Below, piece after piece: positions 55,559 to 64,000 of a DNA stretch of 64,000 nt. Each line of letters begins with the position of its first letter. Positions within the stretch are counted from its first letter, which is position 1. The DNA is from Lentilitoribacter sp. Alg239-R112 (lineage in GTDB: Bacteria > Pseudomonadota > Alphaproteobacteria > Rhizobiales > Rhizobiaceae), in assembly GCF_900537175.1 (NCBI RefSeq), contig NZ_LS999835.1, forward strand, positions 385,001-449,000. The letters run 5' to 3'. The notes beneath the pieces are model-generated. The model had not been told where the DNA came from and made no database searches. It was given only the letters and a program-made list of their open reading frames with translations. The translations under genes and the position numbers were made by a program.

Positions 55559-56023
55559 TTAGGTTTGCCATGCTGGTGCGAAAAAAACATCATCAACCGA
55601 ACTTCCCAACATACTCTGTTTCGGAATTCTTAAGAACTCACGCGGGGTAGTTGTTGCGGCCATCAATGCATCGATGGGTGTTAATCCAACGTGCTCTACA
55701 AGGCGAATAACAGAGCTTTTGAGATCAATATGTGCACCTGCTAGAGACCCTTGTGAATTCACTAGCTTGCCATCATCAACTATAATCTTTTCACCATAGA
55801 GCGTAAAATGATCGGGACCAGCAATTGTCGACATAGCATCTGATACCAGAACCAACCGGTGGGGGATGGGACGGGCGCGAAAGGCGAGAGCTGTCATCCT
55901 ATCATCCACATGATAACCATCAGCGATTATGCAGCAATAAGCGGAGCTGTTGATAGCTGCGCCAACTATGCCGGGTGTGCGTGATGTCATTGGCGGCATG
56001 CCGTTGAAAAGATGGGTGATCGG
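55559..56023 (-). pseudogene. N-acetylglucosamine-6-phosphate deacetylase, C-terminal remnant
   Basis: The reading ITHLFNGMPPMTSRTPGIVG, then IADGYHVDD, RLVLVSDAM and GSLAGAHIDLKSSV, is the C-terminal half of NagA, which is normally about 380 residues. Only about 150 are left. Upstream of 56023 the frame continues with unrelated residues, so the N-terminal metal-binding half is gone. The last residues (FAPAWQT) are shorter than usual. The nagA gene here is decayed and cannot encode an active deacetylase. Confidence 0.8.
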
Positions 56024-56110
56024 TAATAACTGTTGGCAGAATGAATGCGAGTGATAAAGATATGCTTGCTGCCACCGAATTAATAAAAGTGTGGAATATA
56101 AAAATATGTT

Positions 56111-56127
56111 ATGTTATTACGTAACAT
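56111..56127. promoter_or_regulatory. Zur-like operator upstream of zinT
   Basis: ATGTTATTACGTAACAT is an inverted repeat (ATGTTA / TAACAT) inside a longer GTTATGTTATTACGTAACA match to alphaproteobacterial Zur boxes. It ends 46 bases before the zinT ATG. Zinc repression of zinT is the expected regulation. Confidence 0.6.
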
Positions 56128-56173
56128 GTAATATTATTACACTCCTTTCTAACAATTAAAAAGGTATGATAAG

Positions 56174-56833
56174 ATGAAAGTTTTATTCAATAAATACGTT
56201 GGTGCTGTCGCAATAAGTGTGATGGTGCTTTTTGCAGCGCAAGCACAGGAAACCAAAAAAACTGAACACTCAACAAAGCATAATCATGCTGAAAAAGTTG
56301 ATGATGTCTACCGTGGATATTTTGATGACAATCAGATTATGCCTCGAATGTTGGCAGACTGGAAAGGTGATTGGCAATCTGTCTATCCATTATTGCAAGA
56401 TGGTACGTTGGACCCGGTAATGGCGCACAAGGCCGAAAAAGGGGATAAAACGGCTGAGGAATATCGCGCTAAATATGAGGTTGGATACAGAACAGATGTT
56501 AATCGAATTGTGATCAATGATAATGATGTTGCATTTTATGAAAAAGGCAAGGTTTACAAGGGTATTTATAAAGATGATGGTTATGAAATTTTAAATTATG
56601 ACGCTGGAAACCGAGGTGTGCGTTTCATATTTGCGAAGGTTGAGGGAGATGCGGCAGCTCCCGAATTCATCCAATTTAGTGATCACCGTATCGCTCCGGC
56701 AGCTGTAGGACATTACCATCTCTACTGGGGGAATGACCGAGCTTTGCTTTTGAAAGAGCTAACTAATTGGCCAACTTACTATCCTTCTTCAAAAAGTGGT
56801 GAAGAAATTGTAGCCGAAATGACAGCGCACTAG
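56174..56833 (+). CDS. zinT: ZinT (YodA) periplasmic zinc-binding protein
   Basis: This 219-aa protein has a signal peptide (cleavage after AQA, about residue 25), then a His-rich stretch (KKTEHSTKHNHAEK) and the lipocalin-like ZinT domain. That domain starts with DVYRGYFDDNQIMPRMLADW and ends with the metal-binding HRIAPAAVGHYHLYWG. ZinT binds zinc (or cadmium) in the periplasm and supports ZnuABC under zinc starvation. A Zur-like box precedes it. No znu genes lie in the window. Confidence 0.93.
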   Translation: MKVLFNKYVGAVAISVMVLFAAQAQETKKTEHSTKHNHAEKVDDVYRGYFDDNQIMPRMLADWKGDWQSVYPLLQDGTLDPVMAHKAEKGDKTAEEYRAKYEVGYRTDVNRIVINDNDVAFYEKGKVYKGIYKDDGYEILNYDAGNRGVRFIFAKVEGDAAAPEFIQFSDHRIAPAAVGHYHLYWGNDRALLLKELTNWPTYYPSSKSGEEIVAEMTAH

Positions 56834-57029
56834 TAAAAGCTCGTCTCTTAAATACTGATTGGTCTGGCTGCGGTTCGTAGTTAGACCAATTGGTGTGCCG
56901 GATGGAGTATAAGGCGCATAGATGATCTGAACGTGTAAACTACAATCGTTTTAATGTTGCAAGAATGTCGTGTAGTTCACTTCATCTCAAACTTTAATAA
57001 AATGGCTTTTGGTTTGCTCAAGTATTTAT

Positions 57030-58226
57030 TTATGAGGTAATATTTTCAAATTCCTCTTTGATAATCTGTGCAATAAGTGAACAATCATCTTCCTCGAAAC
57101 TTAACGGAACGCGCATATCAATTAGGCGATGTAGGATCTCAAGGGTTTGATCCAGTTTTGGAGCCAAGGCGTAGCGCCAGCTATCATAGCGGCTGGTAAA
57201 GCCAACTGGATTAGCATCTCCAAACCACTTTAGCTCTACACCACGGTCTGCACAGTTTTTTATAAATTGTTTAATTTGAACATCAGACCATTCAGGTACT
57301 AAAAACTGAATGGAAGAACCAACATAAAGTTCCTCCTCGGGTCTTAAGGGTAATGTTAGGCTTGATACGTCGCGAAGGGCTTTTTCTAGTATTTGATAAC
57401 GTGCATTCCACCTCGCAATATTAAGTTCTAATTGTGAGAGCTGTGGACGCAATATTGCCGCTCGCAGATTATCCATTCGAGACGAGCAATTTGGCATATC
57501 AAAGCGTGCACGTTCGAATGCCTCCATATCAGGTCGCGCTTTATGTTTTTCATAAAGCATGTAAGAACCTGACAAGATAATAGCCCGCGCCATCAACTCG
57601 TCATCGTTGGTTGTTAAAAGCCCGCCTTCACCACTATTAATATGCTTGTATGTTTGCGCGCTGAAACAACTTATTGAGCCGAAATTTCCGCTTTTTATGC
57701 CATTCCATTCTGCACCCATTGTATGAGCGCAGTCTTCGATCATCTTCACCCCTAGGTCGTCCAGAATCTCTATCAGTTGTTCCATCGGTGCAATATGGCC
57801 GCGCATGTGCGATAGAAGCAAATATCGAGCACCGCTTATCATGAGTTTATCTTTTAAGTCATCAAGATCAATGGTCAGGTTCTCGGTGGTTTCTATATAA
57901 ACAGGTGAGGCGCCAACAGCTGCAATTGCACCTGGAACCGGCGCTAGGGTAAATGCGTTGGTTGCGACCCTGTCCCCGGGTTTAACGCCTATTGCCCTAA
58001 GTGCAATTTGCATTGCACCGCCGCCTGATGATGTTGCCAGACAATATTTGGTATCCTGATAAGTCGCATATTCTTCTTCAAGAAGATTAACTTCACTATC
58101 CTCACCTTCGACCATGTTATACCGATGTAGGCGTCCGGTTTTCATGACCTTAACGGCCGCAGAAATAGCATCTTCAGAAATAGCTTCTTGCTGGGTGAAC
58201 GGTTTTTTGAATTGAAGCTTTGGCAT
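57030..58226 (-). CDS. DegT/DnrJ/EryC1-family PLP aminotransferase
   Basis: This 398-aa protein has the family motifs CLATSSGGGAMQIALRAIGV, GDRVATNAFTLAPVPGAIAA and MIEDCAHTMGAEWNG, and the PLP lysine in SAQTYKHINSGEGGLL. DegT enzymes transfer an amino group to a keto-sugar or keto-cyclitol. With two Gfo/Idh dehydrogenases and two TIM-barrel isomerases upstream, it could aminate a 3-keto-sugar. It is separated from them by 169 bp including a possible terminator, so it may be an independent unit. Confidence 0.87.
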   Translation of the reverse strand: MPKLQFKKPFTQQEAISEDAISAAVKVMKTGRLHRYNMVEGEDSEVNLLEEEYATYQDTKYCLATSSGGGAMQIALRAIGVKPGDRVATNAFTLAPVPGAIAAVGASPVYIETTENLTIDLDDLKDKLMISGARYLLLSHMRGHIAPMEQLIEILDDLGVKMIEDCAHTMGAEWNGIKSGNFGSISCFSAQTYKHINSGEGGLLTTNDDELMARAIILSGSYMLYEKHKARPDMEAFERARFDMPNCSSRMDNLRAAILRPQLSQLELNIARWNARYQILEKALRDVSSLTLPLRPEEELYVGSSIQFLVPEWSDVQIKQFIKNCADRGVELKWFGDANPVGFTSRYDSWRYALAPKLDQTLEILHRLIDMRVPLSFEEDDCSLIAQIIKEEFENITS

Positions 58227-58299
58227 TGTTTTTCTTTCTTATTATCGCTGGTCTGATATGAGACGCTTTCGGGTTGAAAAGCAAGACGTTAAGTCAAAA

Positions 58300-58329
58300 C
58301 AAATTTTGAGCTTCGTCGAAGCGAATTTG
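58300..58329 (-). terminator. Possible terminator between Gfo/Idh gene and DegT gene
   Basis: On the minus strand a GCTTC-gac-GAAGC stem extended by CAAATT/AATTTG with a bulge is followed by TTTGTTTTG. The arrangement is imperfect. If real, it ends the upstream operon and makes the aminotransferase a separate unit. Confidence 0.35.
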
Positions 58330-58395
58330 AAGATTTGATCATGAATAATTACTTCGCATCATTTCCCAAAACATGATCCATGATAGGTGTTAGAA

Positions 58396-59547
58396 TTATA
58401 GGGATACCCAACTTGCATTGTTGATAGATGAACGTTGGCAGGCGTCGATGAATTTCATACCGTAAACACCATCTTCGATCGTATTAATATGGTGGCCTTC
58501 TGGCAGGCTCGCGCCGGTTTTATAAGCCTCGATGGCAATTGCAGCTTCTGAGTAAATTGTTGCAAAACCCTCAAGATATCCTTCAGGGTGTCCACCGGGT
58601 ACCCGACTAACACGATTTGCAATGTCGCTGGCGCCATTACCAGACCGTGTGATTAATCTCTTTGGTTCGCCAAATGGCGTATGCCAAAGATAATTAGGGT
58701 CTTCTTGTGACCATTCTAATCCGCCTTTTTCTCCATAGATACGTAGCGTAAGCGAGTTCTCGTTTCCGGGTGCCACTTGGCTGGCCCATATAGTCCCTCT
58801 AGCACCACCTTTGTAGCGAATATTAATGTGTGCATTATCATCCAGTTGGCGGTTGGGTACAAAACGAGATAGTTCCGCTGATAATTGCTCAGTCTCAAGC
58901 CCGGAGACAAAATTAGCTAGATTGAAGGCATGTGTTCCAATATCTCCTATTGCACCACTGCCTGCCATTTTAGGGTCTGAACGCCATGTGGCTTGTTTGT
59001 TATCATCATCAGCAGCCTCAGTAAGCCAGTCCTGAGCATATTCAGCGCGAACAATTCGAATGTTTCCCAACGTGCCATTGGCAATCATTTCACGTGCTTG
59101 GCGAATGACCGGATAGCCCGTGTAATTATGCGTAAGAATGAATAGTTTCTTGCTTTGATGGACCTTCTTTTCGAGATCTATTGCTTCGTCAAGATTGGTT
59201 GTAAGTGGCTTGTCGCAAATCACATGAATGCCAGCGCTCAGGAAAGCGCTCGCTATAGGCGCGTGTAAATGATTAGGCGTAACAATTGCAACAGCTTCAA
59301 TACCGTCCTTAAGATCAGCTTCATGGCGGGCCATTTCCTTATAATCTGTATAGCTACGATCATCATCAAGTCCCAATTCTCGGCCAGATGCCAAGGCGCG
59401 TTCAGGATTGGATGAGAGGGCACCGGCAACGAGTTTGAAACGATTGTCGATGCGCGAGGCTATACGATGAACAGCGCCTATAAATGCGCCTTGCCCACCG
59501 CCAACCATGCCAAGGCGTATAGTTTTTTTGGGGTTAGATGCGGCCAT
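58396..59547 (-). CDS. Gfo/Idh/MocA-family oxidoreductase (first)
   Basis: This 383-aa protein has an N-terminal Rossmann motif (IRLGMVGGGQGAFIGAVHR), the EKP-like motif as CDKPLTTNLDEA, and the C-terminal GSGAIGDIGTHAFNLANF. The family oxidises or reduces sugars and inositols with NAD(P). The ATG at 59547 follows AAGGAAC; a TTG eight codons earlier was rejected. It is third after two similar-type genes in this operon and pairs with the TIM-barrel gene upstream. Confidence 0.88.
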   Translation of the reverse strand: MAASNPKKTIRLGMVGGGQGAFIGAVHRIASRIDNRFKLVAGALSSNPERALASGRELGLDDDRSYTDYKEMARHEADLKDGIEAVAIVTPNHLHAPIASAFLSAGIHVICDKPLTTNLDEAIDLEKKVHQSKKLFILTHNYTGYPVIRQAREMIANGTLGNIRIVRAEYAQDWLTEAADDDNKQATWRSDPKMAGSGAIGDIGTHAFNLANFVSGLETEQLSAELSRFVPNRQLDDNAHINIRYKGGARGTIWASQVAPGNENSLTLRIYGEKGGLEWSQEDPNYLWHTPFGEPKRLITRSGNGASDIANRVSRVPGGHPEGYLEGFATIYSEAAIAIEAYKTGASLPEGHHINTIEDGVYGMKFIDACQRSSINNASWVSL

Positions 59548-59557
59548 TTTTTGTTCC

Positions 59558-60616
59558 TTACTTAGTGCCAATCATGCGGTGTATGGCTGCCATATCAGTT
59601 TCAGAATCTGCAAAATCATCAAATGCTTTATCTGTTAGAGGTATGGTATGTTTGCGGATAAATGGCGCACCTTCTGCGGCGCCAACTTCGGGATGTTTCA
59701 AACAACATTCCCACTCGAGAACAGGCCAACCATTAAATCCATATGTTGCAAGACGTGAGAAAATACCCGAAAAATCAACTTGCCCATCTCCTAATGAGCG
59801 AAAGCGGCCCGCGCGCTCTGTCCAGTTTTGATACCCGGAGTAAACACCTTGACGACCAGTTGGATTAAATTCTGCATCTTTGACATGAAAAGCACTGATG
59901 CGTTCGTGGTAGATATCAATGAATTCGAGATAGTCTAATTGCTGTAATACAAAATGCGACGGATCATAATTAATCATGCATCTTGGATGGTTGCCAACGG
60001 CATCTAGAAACATTTCAAATGTTATGCCATCAAAAACATCCTCACCGGGATGGATTTCATAACCTATATTGCAGCCTGCATCTTCATATGCATTTAAAAT
60101 TGGTGTCCATCTGCGTCCAAGCTCCGCAAATGTTTCTTCAATAAGCCCTTGTGGACGCTGGGGCCATGGGTAGAGATAAGGAAATGCAAGAGAACCTGTA
60201 AATGAAACAGATCCTCCAAGTCCTAAATTTTGACTTGCCTTTGCAGCAAACAGCATTTGCTGCACGGCCCATTCCTGACGAGCCTTCGGATTGCCTCGAA
60301 CATGTTCGGGCACGAAGCCGTCAAATTGTTCGTCATATACGGGATTTACTGCAACCAGCTGGCCGATCAAGTGGGTCGATAATTCTGTGATTTCAACACC
60401 AGCATCGGAACAAATACCTTTAACTTCATCACAATAGATTCTTGATGTTGCGGCTTTTTCAAGATCAAAAAAGCGCGTATCCCAAGCAGGGATTTGTATC
60501 CCTTCATAACCAAGACCAGCAGCCCATTTTGCGATTGTAGGCAATGAATTAAATGGTGCGGTATCGCCAGCAAATTGGGCAAGAAATATCGCGGGGCCCT
60601 TCATGTTTTTTGTCAT
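59558..60616 (-). CDS. Xylose isomerase-like TIM-barrel enzyme (first)
   Basis: This 352-aa protein of the sugar phosphate isomerase/epimerase (AP_endonuc_2) fold has metal ligands in IGYEIHPGEDVFDG, MINYDPSHFVLQQLDYLEF, SAFHVKDAEFNP and PVLEWECC. The family includes epimerases and lyases acting on keto-sugars. It begins 23 bases after the second Gfo/Idh gene ends and stops 10 bases before the first Gfo/Idh gene starts, so dehydrogenase and isomerase genes alternate. The exact reaction is not determined. Confidence 0.83.
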   Translation of the reverse strand: MTKNMKGPAIFLAQFAGDTAPFNSLPTIAKWAAGLGYEGIQIPAWDTRFFDLEKAATSRIYCDEVKGICSDAGVEITELSTHLIGQLVAVNPVYDEQFDGFVPEHVRGNPKARQEWAVQQMLFAAKASQNLGLGGSVSFTGSLAFPYLYPWPQRPQGLIEETFAELGRRWTPILNAYEDAGCNIGYEIHPGEDVFDGITFEMFLDAVGNHPRCMINYDPSHFVLQQLDYLEFIDIYHERISAFHVKDAEFNPTGRQGVYSGYQNWTERAGRFRSLGDGQVDFSGIFSRLATYGFNGWPVLEWECCLKHPEVGAAEGAPFIRKHTIPLTDKAFDDFADSETDMAAIHRMIGTK

Positions 60617-60639
60617 ATTTATCTCTTTCGAATAGTTGC

Positions 60640-61773
60640 CTACTTAAGCAATGCTTGTGCTGACTTTGCATCCAGTGCCGCCGGTCGATCGCACGTTGTC
60701 GATAATTCTATTGTTTGCCCGGTTTCGCCAGATTTTAAAATGGACGCCATCACATCCACGACGTGATGCGCAAATTCAAGTGAGCAACGTTGCGGTCGAC
60801 CTTCCTGGATAGCAAGTGCCATATCCGCTAAACCGGCGCCACGGTAATTGGATTGATGATTTCCAGAATTCTTATCAACGTAATTTTCTTTTTCGAATGG
60901 GTGCTCCCAATGGGGTAAAACCACTTCTTCACTTTCTTCGGTTAGCCTTAATTCACCTCCAAAGAAGTTCGGGTCAGGTACAAATAATGTACCTTTTTCA
61001 CCATATAGTTCCATATTGCTGTGGCTCTGCGCCCAAACATCCCAGCTCGTAATCAAGTTGATGATTGCACCATTATCAAACTCAAGCAAAGCATGGATTG
61101 TTGTTGGTGTTTCAACCGGTACTTTTTCACCATCACGAGGCCCGCAGGAAATTGTTCGTGTTTTGGAAGGTGATGATGTCATTGCCGTTACACGTTTGAC
61201 CGGACTAATAAGTTGGATCAAATTGGAAATGTAATAGGGTCCCAAATCTAACATTGGCCCTGCGCCAGGCTGGAAGAAGAAATCAGGATTTGGATGCCAA
61301 TGTTCCATACCATGGCTTTGAACAACTGCAGTACCTGAGGTTATTTTACCCACTGCTCCACTATCGATTAATGCACGTGCACGCTGGTGTGTACTTCCCA
61401 AAAATGTATCTGGAGCAGACCCGATACGAAGACCTTTTTCATTCGCAAGCTTTTTAAGAACATTACCCTCTTCTGTTGAGAGCACAAATGGTTTCTCTGA
61501 GTAAACATGCTTGCCAGCATTCAGAATTGCGCTTGATACTTCAACATGGGCTGCTGGAATTGTGAGGTTTACGATGATGTCGATATCACCTGCCATGAGC
61601 AAATCGTCTATTGACTCGGCACGAATATCAAATTCTTCTGCTCTTGCTACTGCCGCATTGTGATTGATATCGGCGCAAGCTCGAACTTGGATGCCTTTAA
61701 ACATCGGAACCAATTGCATGTAGGCAGCTGAGATATTACCACAGCCAATTATGCCAACACCTAGAGTTTTCAT
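60640..61773 (-). CDS. Gfo/Idh/MocA-family oxidoreductase (second)
   Basis: This 377-aa protein has a Rossmann start (LGVGIIGCGNISAAYMQLVP), EKPFVLSTEEG (the EKP motif), and the C-terminal domain segment PGAGPMLDLGPYYISNLI. It diverges strongly from the other Gfo/Idh protein, so the pair did not arise by recent duplication. It probably oxidises one position of a sugar or cyclitol with NAD. It is cotranscribed with the TIM-barrel enzymes on both sides. Confidence 0.88.
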   Translation of the reverse strand: MKTLGVGIIGCGNISAAYMQLVPMFKGIQVRACADINHNAAVARAEEFDIRAESIDDLLMAGDIDIIVNLTIPAAHVEVSSAILNAGKHVYSEKPFVLSTEEGNVLKKLANEKGLRIGSAPDTFLGSTHQRARALIDSGAVGKITSGTAVVQSHGMEHWHPNPDFFFQPGAGPMLDLGPYYISNLIQLISPVKRVTAMTSSPSKTRTISCGPRDGEKVPVETPTTIHALLEFDNGAIINLITSWDVWAQSHSNMELYGEKGTLFVPDPNFFGGELRLTEESEEVVLPHWEHPFEKENYVDKNSGNHQSNYRGAGLADMALAIQEGRPQRCSLEFAHHVVDVMASILKSGETGQTIELSTTCDRPAALDAKSAQALLK

Positions 61774-61806
61774 CTATCTTACTTTCGTTAAATTTCGTGT
61801 TGTTTA

Positions 61807-62559
61807 TTAAAATGATTTTGCAGAGGCTAATGAACGGCTAGCAAAACGATTATGATCATTTGGATTATCATGTTCCATGATAAATAATTTGGTGCCGGAT
61901 GCTTTAAGTGCGTCGTAAATTGTGGGCCAATCAACAATACCATAGCCAACGTCGGCCCAACCATCCTCGTCAGCGCACTCGCCTGCAGCAGCTATATCTT
62001 TTATGTGCGCAGCTGTGATGCGAGCATTATGTTTCTTGATGAATTCAATTGGATCACGACCGGCTTTCACACACCAGGCAACATCAAACTCGATCTCTAG
62101 ATTTGTGAATTCACTAAGCATGACTTCAATTGGTATTTGACCGTCTTCAAGCCTTAAAAACTCAAAATCATGATTGTGCCAACCAAACCCAAGTCCGGCA
62201 TCAATTAACGGCTGACTGAGGCCCTTCAATTTTTTTGCAAAATCGATCCAGTCTTCAGTGTTTTTTGGGCGATCTTCTTCAAGTAAGTAAGGCCCATAGA
62301 CTTTCTCAATGCCGATGGCCTTCGTGATGTCAATTACCCGCTGTGGGTCACTTTCGATAAGGTCCAATCCAACGTGGCTTGATGTCATCGTAAGATTGAT
62401 TTTATCAAGCAATGTACGAAATTCGCGTGGGTTAACATCCTCTAATAGTGCTCCAAAGCCTTCAACATTATTGTAGCCGAGTTTAGAAAGCATCTCGAGA
62501 GTATCTTCCAATGGTGGAAAATTTCTTGAAGAGTAAAGTTGATATGAAAAACCTGTCAT
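61807..62559 (-). CDS. Xylose isomerase-like TIM-barrel enzyme (second)
   Basis: This 250-aa AP_endonuc_2-fold protein has metal and substrate positions in GFGWHNHDFEF, LEIEFDVAWCVKAGRDP, ITAAHIKDIA and LFIMEHDNPND. It is the first gene of the operon and shorter than the other TIM-barrel protein. Proteins like this act on 3-keto-sugars or inosose intermediates in several Gfo/Idh-linked pathways. A precise role cannot be assigned. Confidence 0.83.
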   Translation of the reverse strand: MTGFSYQLYSSRNFPPLEDTLEMLSKLGYNNVEGFGALLEDVNPREFRTLLDKINLTMTSSHVGLDLIESDPQRVIDITKAIGIEKVYGPYLLEEDRPKNTEDWIDFAKKLKGLSQPLIDAGLGFGWHNHDFEFLRLEDGQIPIEVMLSEFTNLEIEFDVAWCVKAGRDPIEFIKKHNARITAAHIKDIAAAGECADEDGWADVGYGIVDWPTIYDALKASGTKLFIMEHDNPNDHNRFASRSLASAKSF

Positions 62560-62958
62560 GAGTATCCCTATGAGGCGTGTTTTTTATAATGTTTAATCTT
62601 ACGGCTGTTGTATAGTTTGAATGTTTTGTTCCCCTCGTTACAAGGGATGATAAGACCCGCAACTAATACATAAACGTGTGGTGAGCACTTTGTTGGTTGA
62701 TATATTTGAGAGTCGCGTGATTCTTTATATGTGATAATTGACATAAATGTCGAGTTGATTGAGCCTCGGAATTGGCAACGACCCGCCTCAAACTCACAGT
62801 GGGTTTATCTGCAAGAATAATATATTTACTAAAAATTAGGCACGGTCATAGTTTACTTTATAGAACCGCGCTAAATTCATTTAGTTTTCGAGTTTTTTAA
62901 CGAGTTCTGTACAAGAATTACATTGTTATGAAAATCAAGTGTTTGGTGGTAATCTAAA
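62560..62958. other. Divergent promoter region without a gene
   Basis: About 400 bp between the divergent TIM-barrel operon and the acetyltransferase gene. It must hold both promoters. A TTGACA at about 62739 is the clearest -35-like element, but no convincing partner was found. No strong operator, repeat or RNA gene was recognised. Confidence 0.4.
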
Positions 62959-64000
62959 ATGGTCGTACCTTCTATTGACGTGTTGCAAGCTGCTGCGACA
63001 AATCAGATTGAGGTTTCTGCACTGCGCAACTTTGATTTCAGTTCAGATGAATATGCAGTTCTTTATAACAATTCGAGTGCGTCGGTTTTTCAGCATCCAA
63101 TTTGGCTGTCGGAATTTTATACAAATCTGGCATCAGAACGAGAGGCCGAAGCTCTTGTCATCGTGGGGCGTGATGTTGTCGATAGTTCTTTGTTATTTGT
63201 ATTACCTCTCATAGAGCGTCATTTAAATTTTATTCGGCTAATCGAAGCGGCAGATCTTGGTGTGAGTGACTATTCATCTCCAATTGTTGCCCCGCAGTTC
63301 CTCGAAACTCATCGCCAATCTGACCAGTTTTTTCAATTGATAGCTGATGCTATCGGTCATTATGATGTTTTGCGTATCAAGCCGATACGCAAAGAAAAAC
63401 GTATGGCTTGGCGCTGCTTCTTCGATTTTGAGTTTGAGAAGCTAAACTTTTCTGCTCATGCAACATGTGTGAGCGCACCCTATGACGATTGGCGTTTTGA
63501 GGCTTTTGGGAAAAGTCATGCAAATTACATTGATCGAAAAAAACGTAAAATTGAACGATATGGAGATGTTAAATTTACACTCCTAAACAACGAAGCCGAC
63601 ATTGATGATGCCTTGAGCTTTTTAATTGCGCAACGGAAAGGTCGTTTTGAGGGCGATGAAATTCAAAACGATTATGTCGAGAATTTTTATAAATCGGTTG
63701 CAAAGCGCGGTATTAGAACAGGATACAGCAAAACGTACTCTCTAGACGTAAATGAAAGTACAATAGGTGTTGTTTTTGGTGTCGCTTATAGAAATTGCTA
63801 TCATTATCTTCTCATCGGTTGTGACTATGAAAGATTTGGAAAATTCTCGCCTGGATTTATCATGTATGATGAGATTATGCGTGATTGGGTAAATGCTGGT
63901 GGAGATACGTTTGACTTCACAATTGGGGATGAGCCGTTTAAGGAAAAATTTGCTGCGAAGTCGACGCAAATGTACCAGATTCTGCATGCAGGTAGTTTGA
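62959..64000 (+). CDS. CelD/BcsL-type GNAT acetyltransferase (3' end outside window)
   Basis: A reading opens at ATG 62959 and stays open for 347 codons to the window edge. The C-terminal half matches the Acetyltransf_6 (CelD-like) fold, seen as NYIDRKKRKIERYGDVKFTL, FGKFSPGFIMYDEIMRDW and the diagnostic FDFTIGDEPFKEKFAAKST. Proteins of this type are often linked to polysaccharide or cellulose synthesis genes, or act as FemAB-like transferases. The gene is divergent from the TIM-barrel operon. Its partner genes would lie beyond 64000. Confidence 0.8.
   Translation, partial: MVVPSIDVLQAAATNQIEVSALRNFDFSSDEYAVLYNNSSASVFQHPIWLSEFYTNLASEREAEALVIVGRDVVDSSLLFVLPLIERHLNFIRLIEAADLGVSDYSSPIVAPQFLETHRQSDQFFQLIADAIGHYDVLRIKPIRKEKRMAWRCFFDFEFEKLNFSAHATCVSAPYDDWRFEAFGKSHANYIDRKKRKIERYGDVKFTLLNNEADIDDALSFLIAQRKGRFEGDEIQNDYVENFYKSVAKRGIRTGYSKTYSLDVNESTIGVVFGVAYRNCYHYLLIGCDYERFGKFSPGFIMYDEIMRDWVNAGGDTFDFTIGDEPFKEKFAAKSTQMYQILHAGSL

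Noticed and set aside
56858..56890. ATTGGTCT/AGACCAAT inverted repeat after zinT as a terminator
   Set aside because: The loop of 17 bases is large and no T-run follows.

Overview
The window reads as a chromosomal segment of an AT-rich alphaproteobacterium, most likely a marine-type Hyphomicrobiales (Rhizobiales) relative. The support is a 5-aminolevulinate synthase (C4 haem pathway), an initiator tRNA with a C1:A72 mismatch directly after 5S rRNA, a clade-I (Tat-exported) nitrous oxide reductase operon, and many LacI/ROK-controlled ABC uptake operons. The genus is not determined; this placement is inference.

Layout. 1-1.7 kb: end of an rRNA operon (23S 3' part, 5S, tRNA-fMet, terminator). 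1.9-12.2 kb: a LacI-type regulator divergent from a nine-gene operon with a ribose-type ABC importer, an SMP-30 lactonase and LtnD-OtnK-OtnC-OtnI, which together predict uptake and breakdown of a four-carbon acid sugar (threonate/erythronate or its lactone) to dihydroxyacetone phosphate. 12.3-13.3 kb: a deleted, frameshifted IS1182-like element. 13.3-19.4 kb: a ROK regulator divergent from a PotABCD-type importer plus a glycerophosphodiesterase. 19.5-19.7 kb: a relaxase remnant.

20-29.5 kb is the most unusual part. One strand carries haoA (octahaem hydroxylamine oxidoreductase), haoB, a MocR/PdxR-type regulator, ccmF, ccmG, ccmH, ccmI and hemA (ALA synthase), mostly with overlapping start and stop codons. 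It looks like a self-contained module: multihaem enzyme, its partner, its own regulator, haem-attachment machinery and haem supply. Next come a small four-helix membrane protein behind an 11-bp tandem repeat, and an OmpR-type regulator with a PAS-rich hybrid kinase (30.3-33.2 kb).

33.3-41.5 kb is a branched-chain-amino-acid-type ABC importer operon that includes two acyl-activating enzymes (FadD-like and PaaK-like). 41.6-43.5 kb has a WYL regulator and an SDR. 43.7-54.8 kb is a nitrogen-oxide block: a DUF1858 protein, an NnrR/Dnr-like Crp/Fnr regulator, NnrS, and the complete nosRZDFYLX operon. No nitrite or NO reductase genes are present in the window. 55-56.8 kb holds a DUF2946-like protein, a NagA remnant and zinT behind a Zur-like box. 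57-62.6 kb has a DegT aminotransferase and two Gfo/Idh dehydrogenases alternating with two xylose-isomerase-like TIM-barrel enzymes. The window ends inside a CelD-like acetyltransferase gene.
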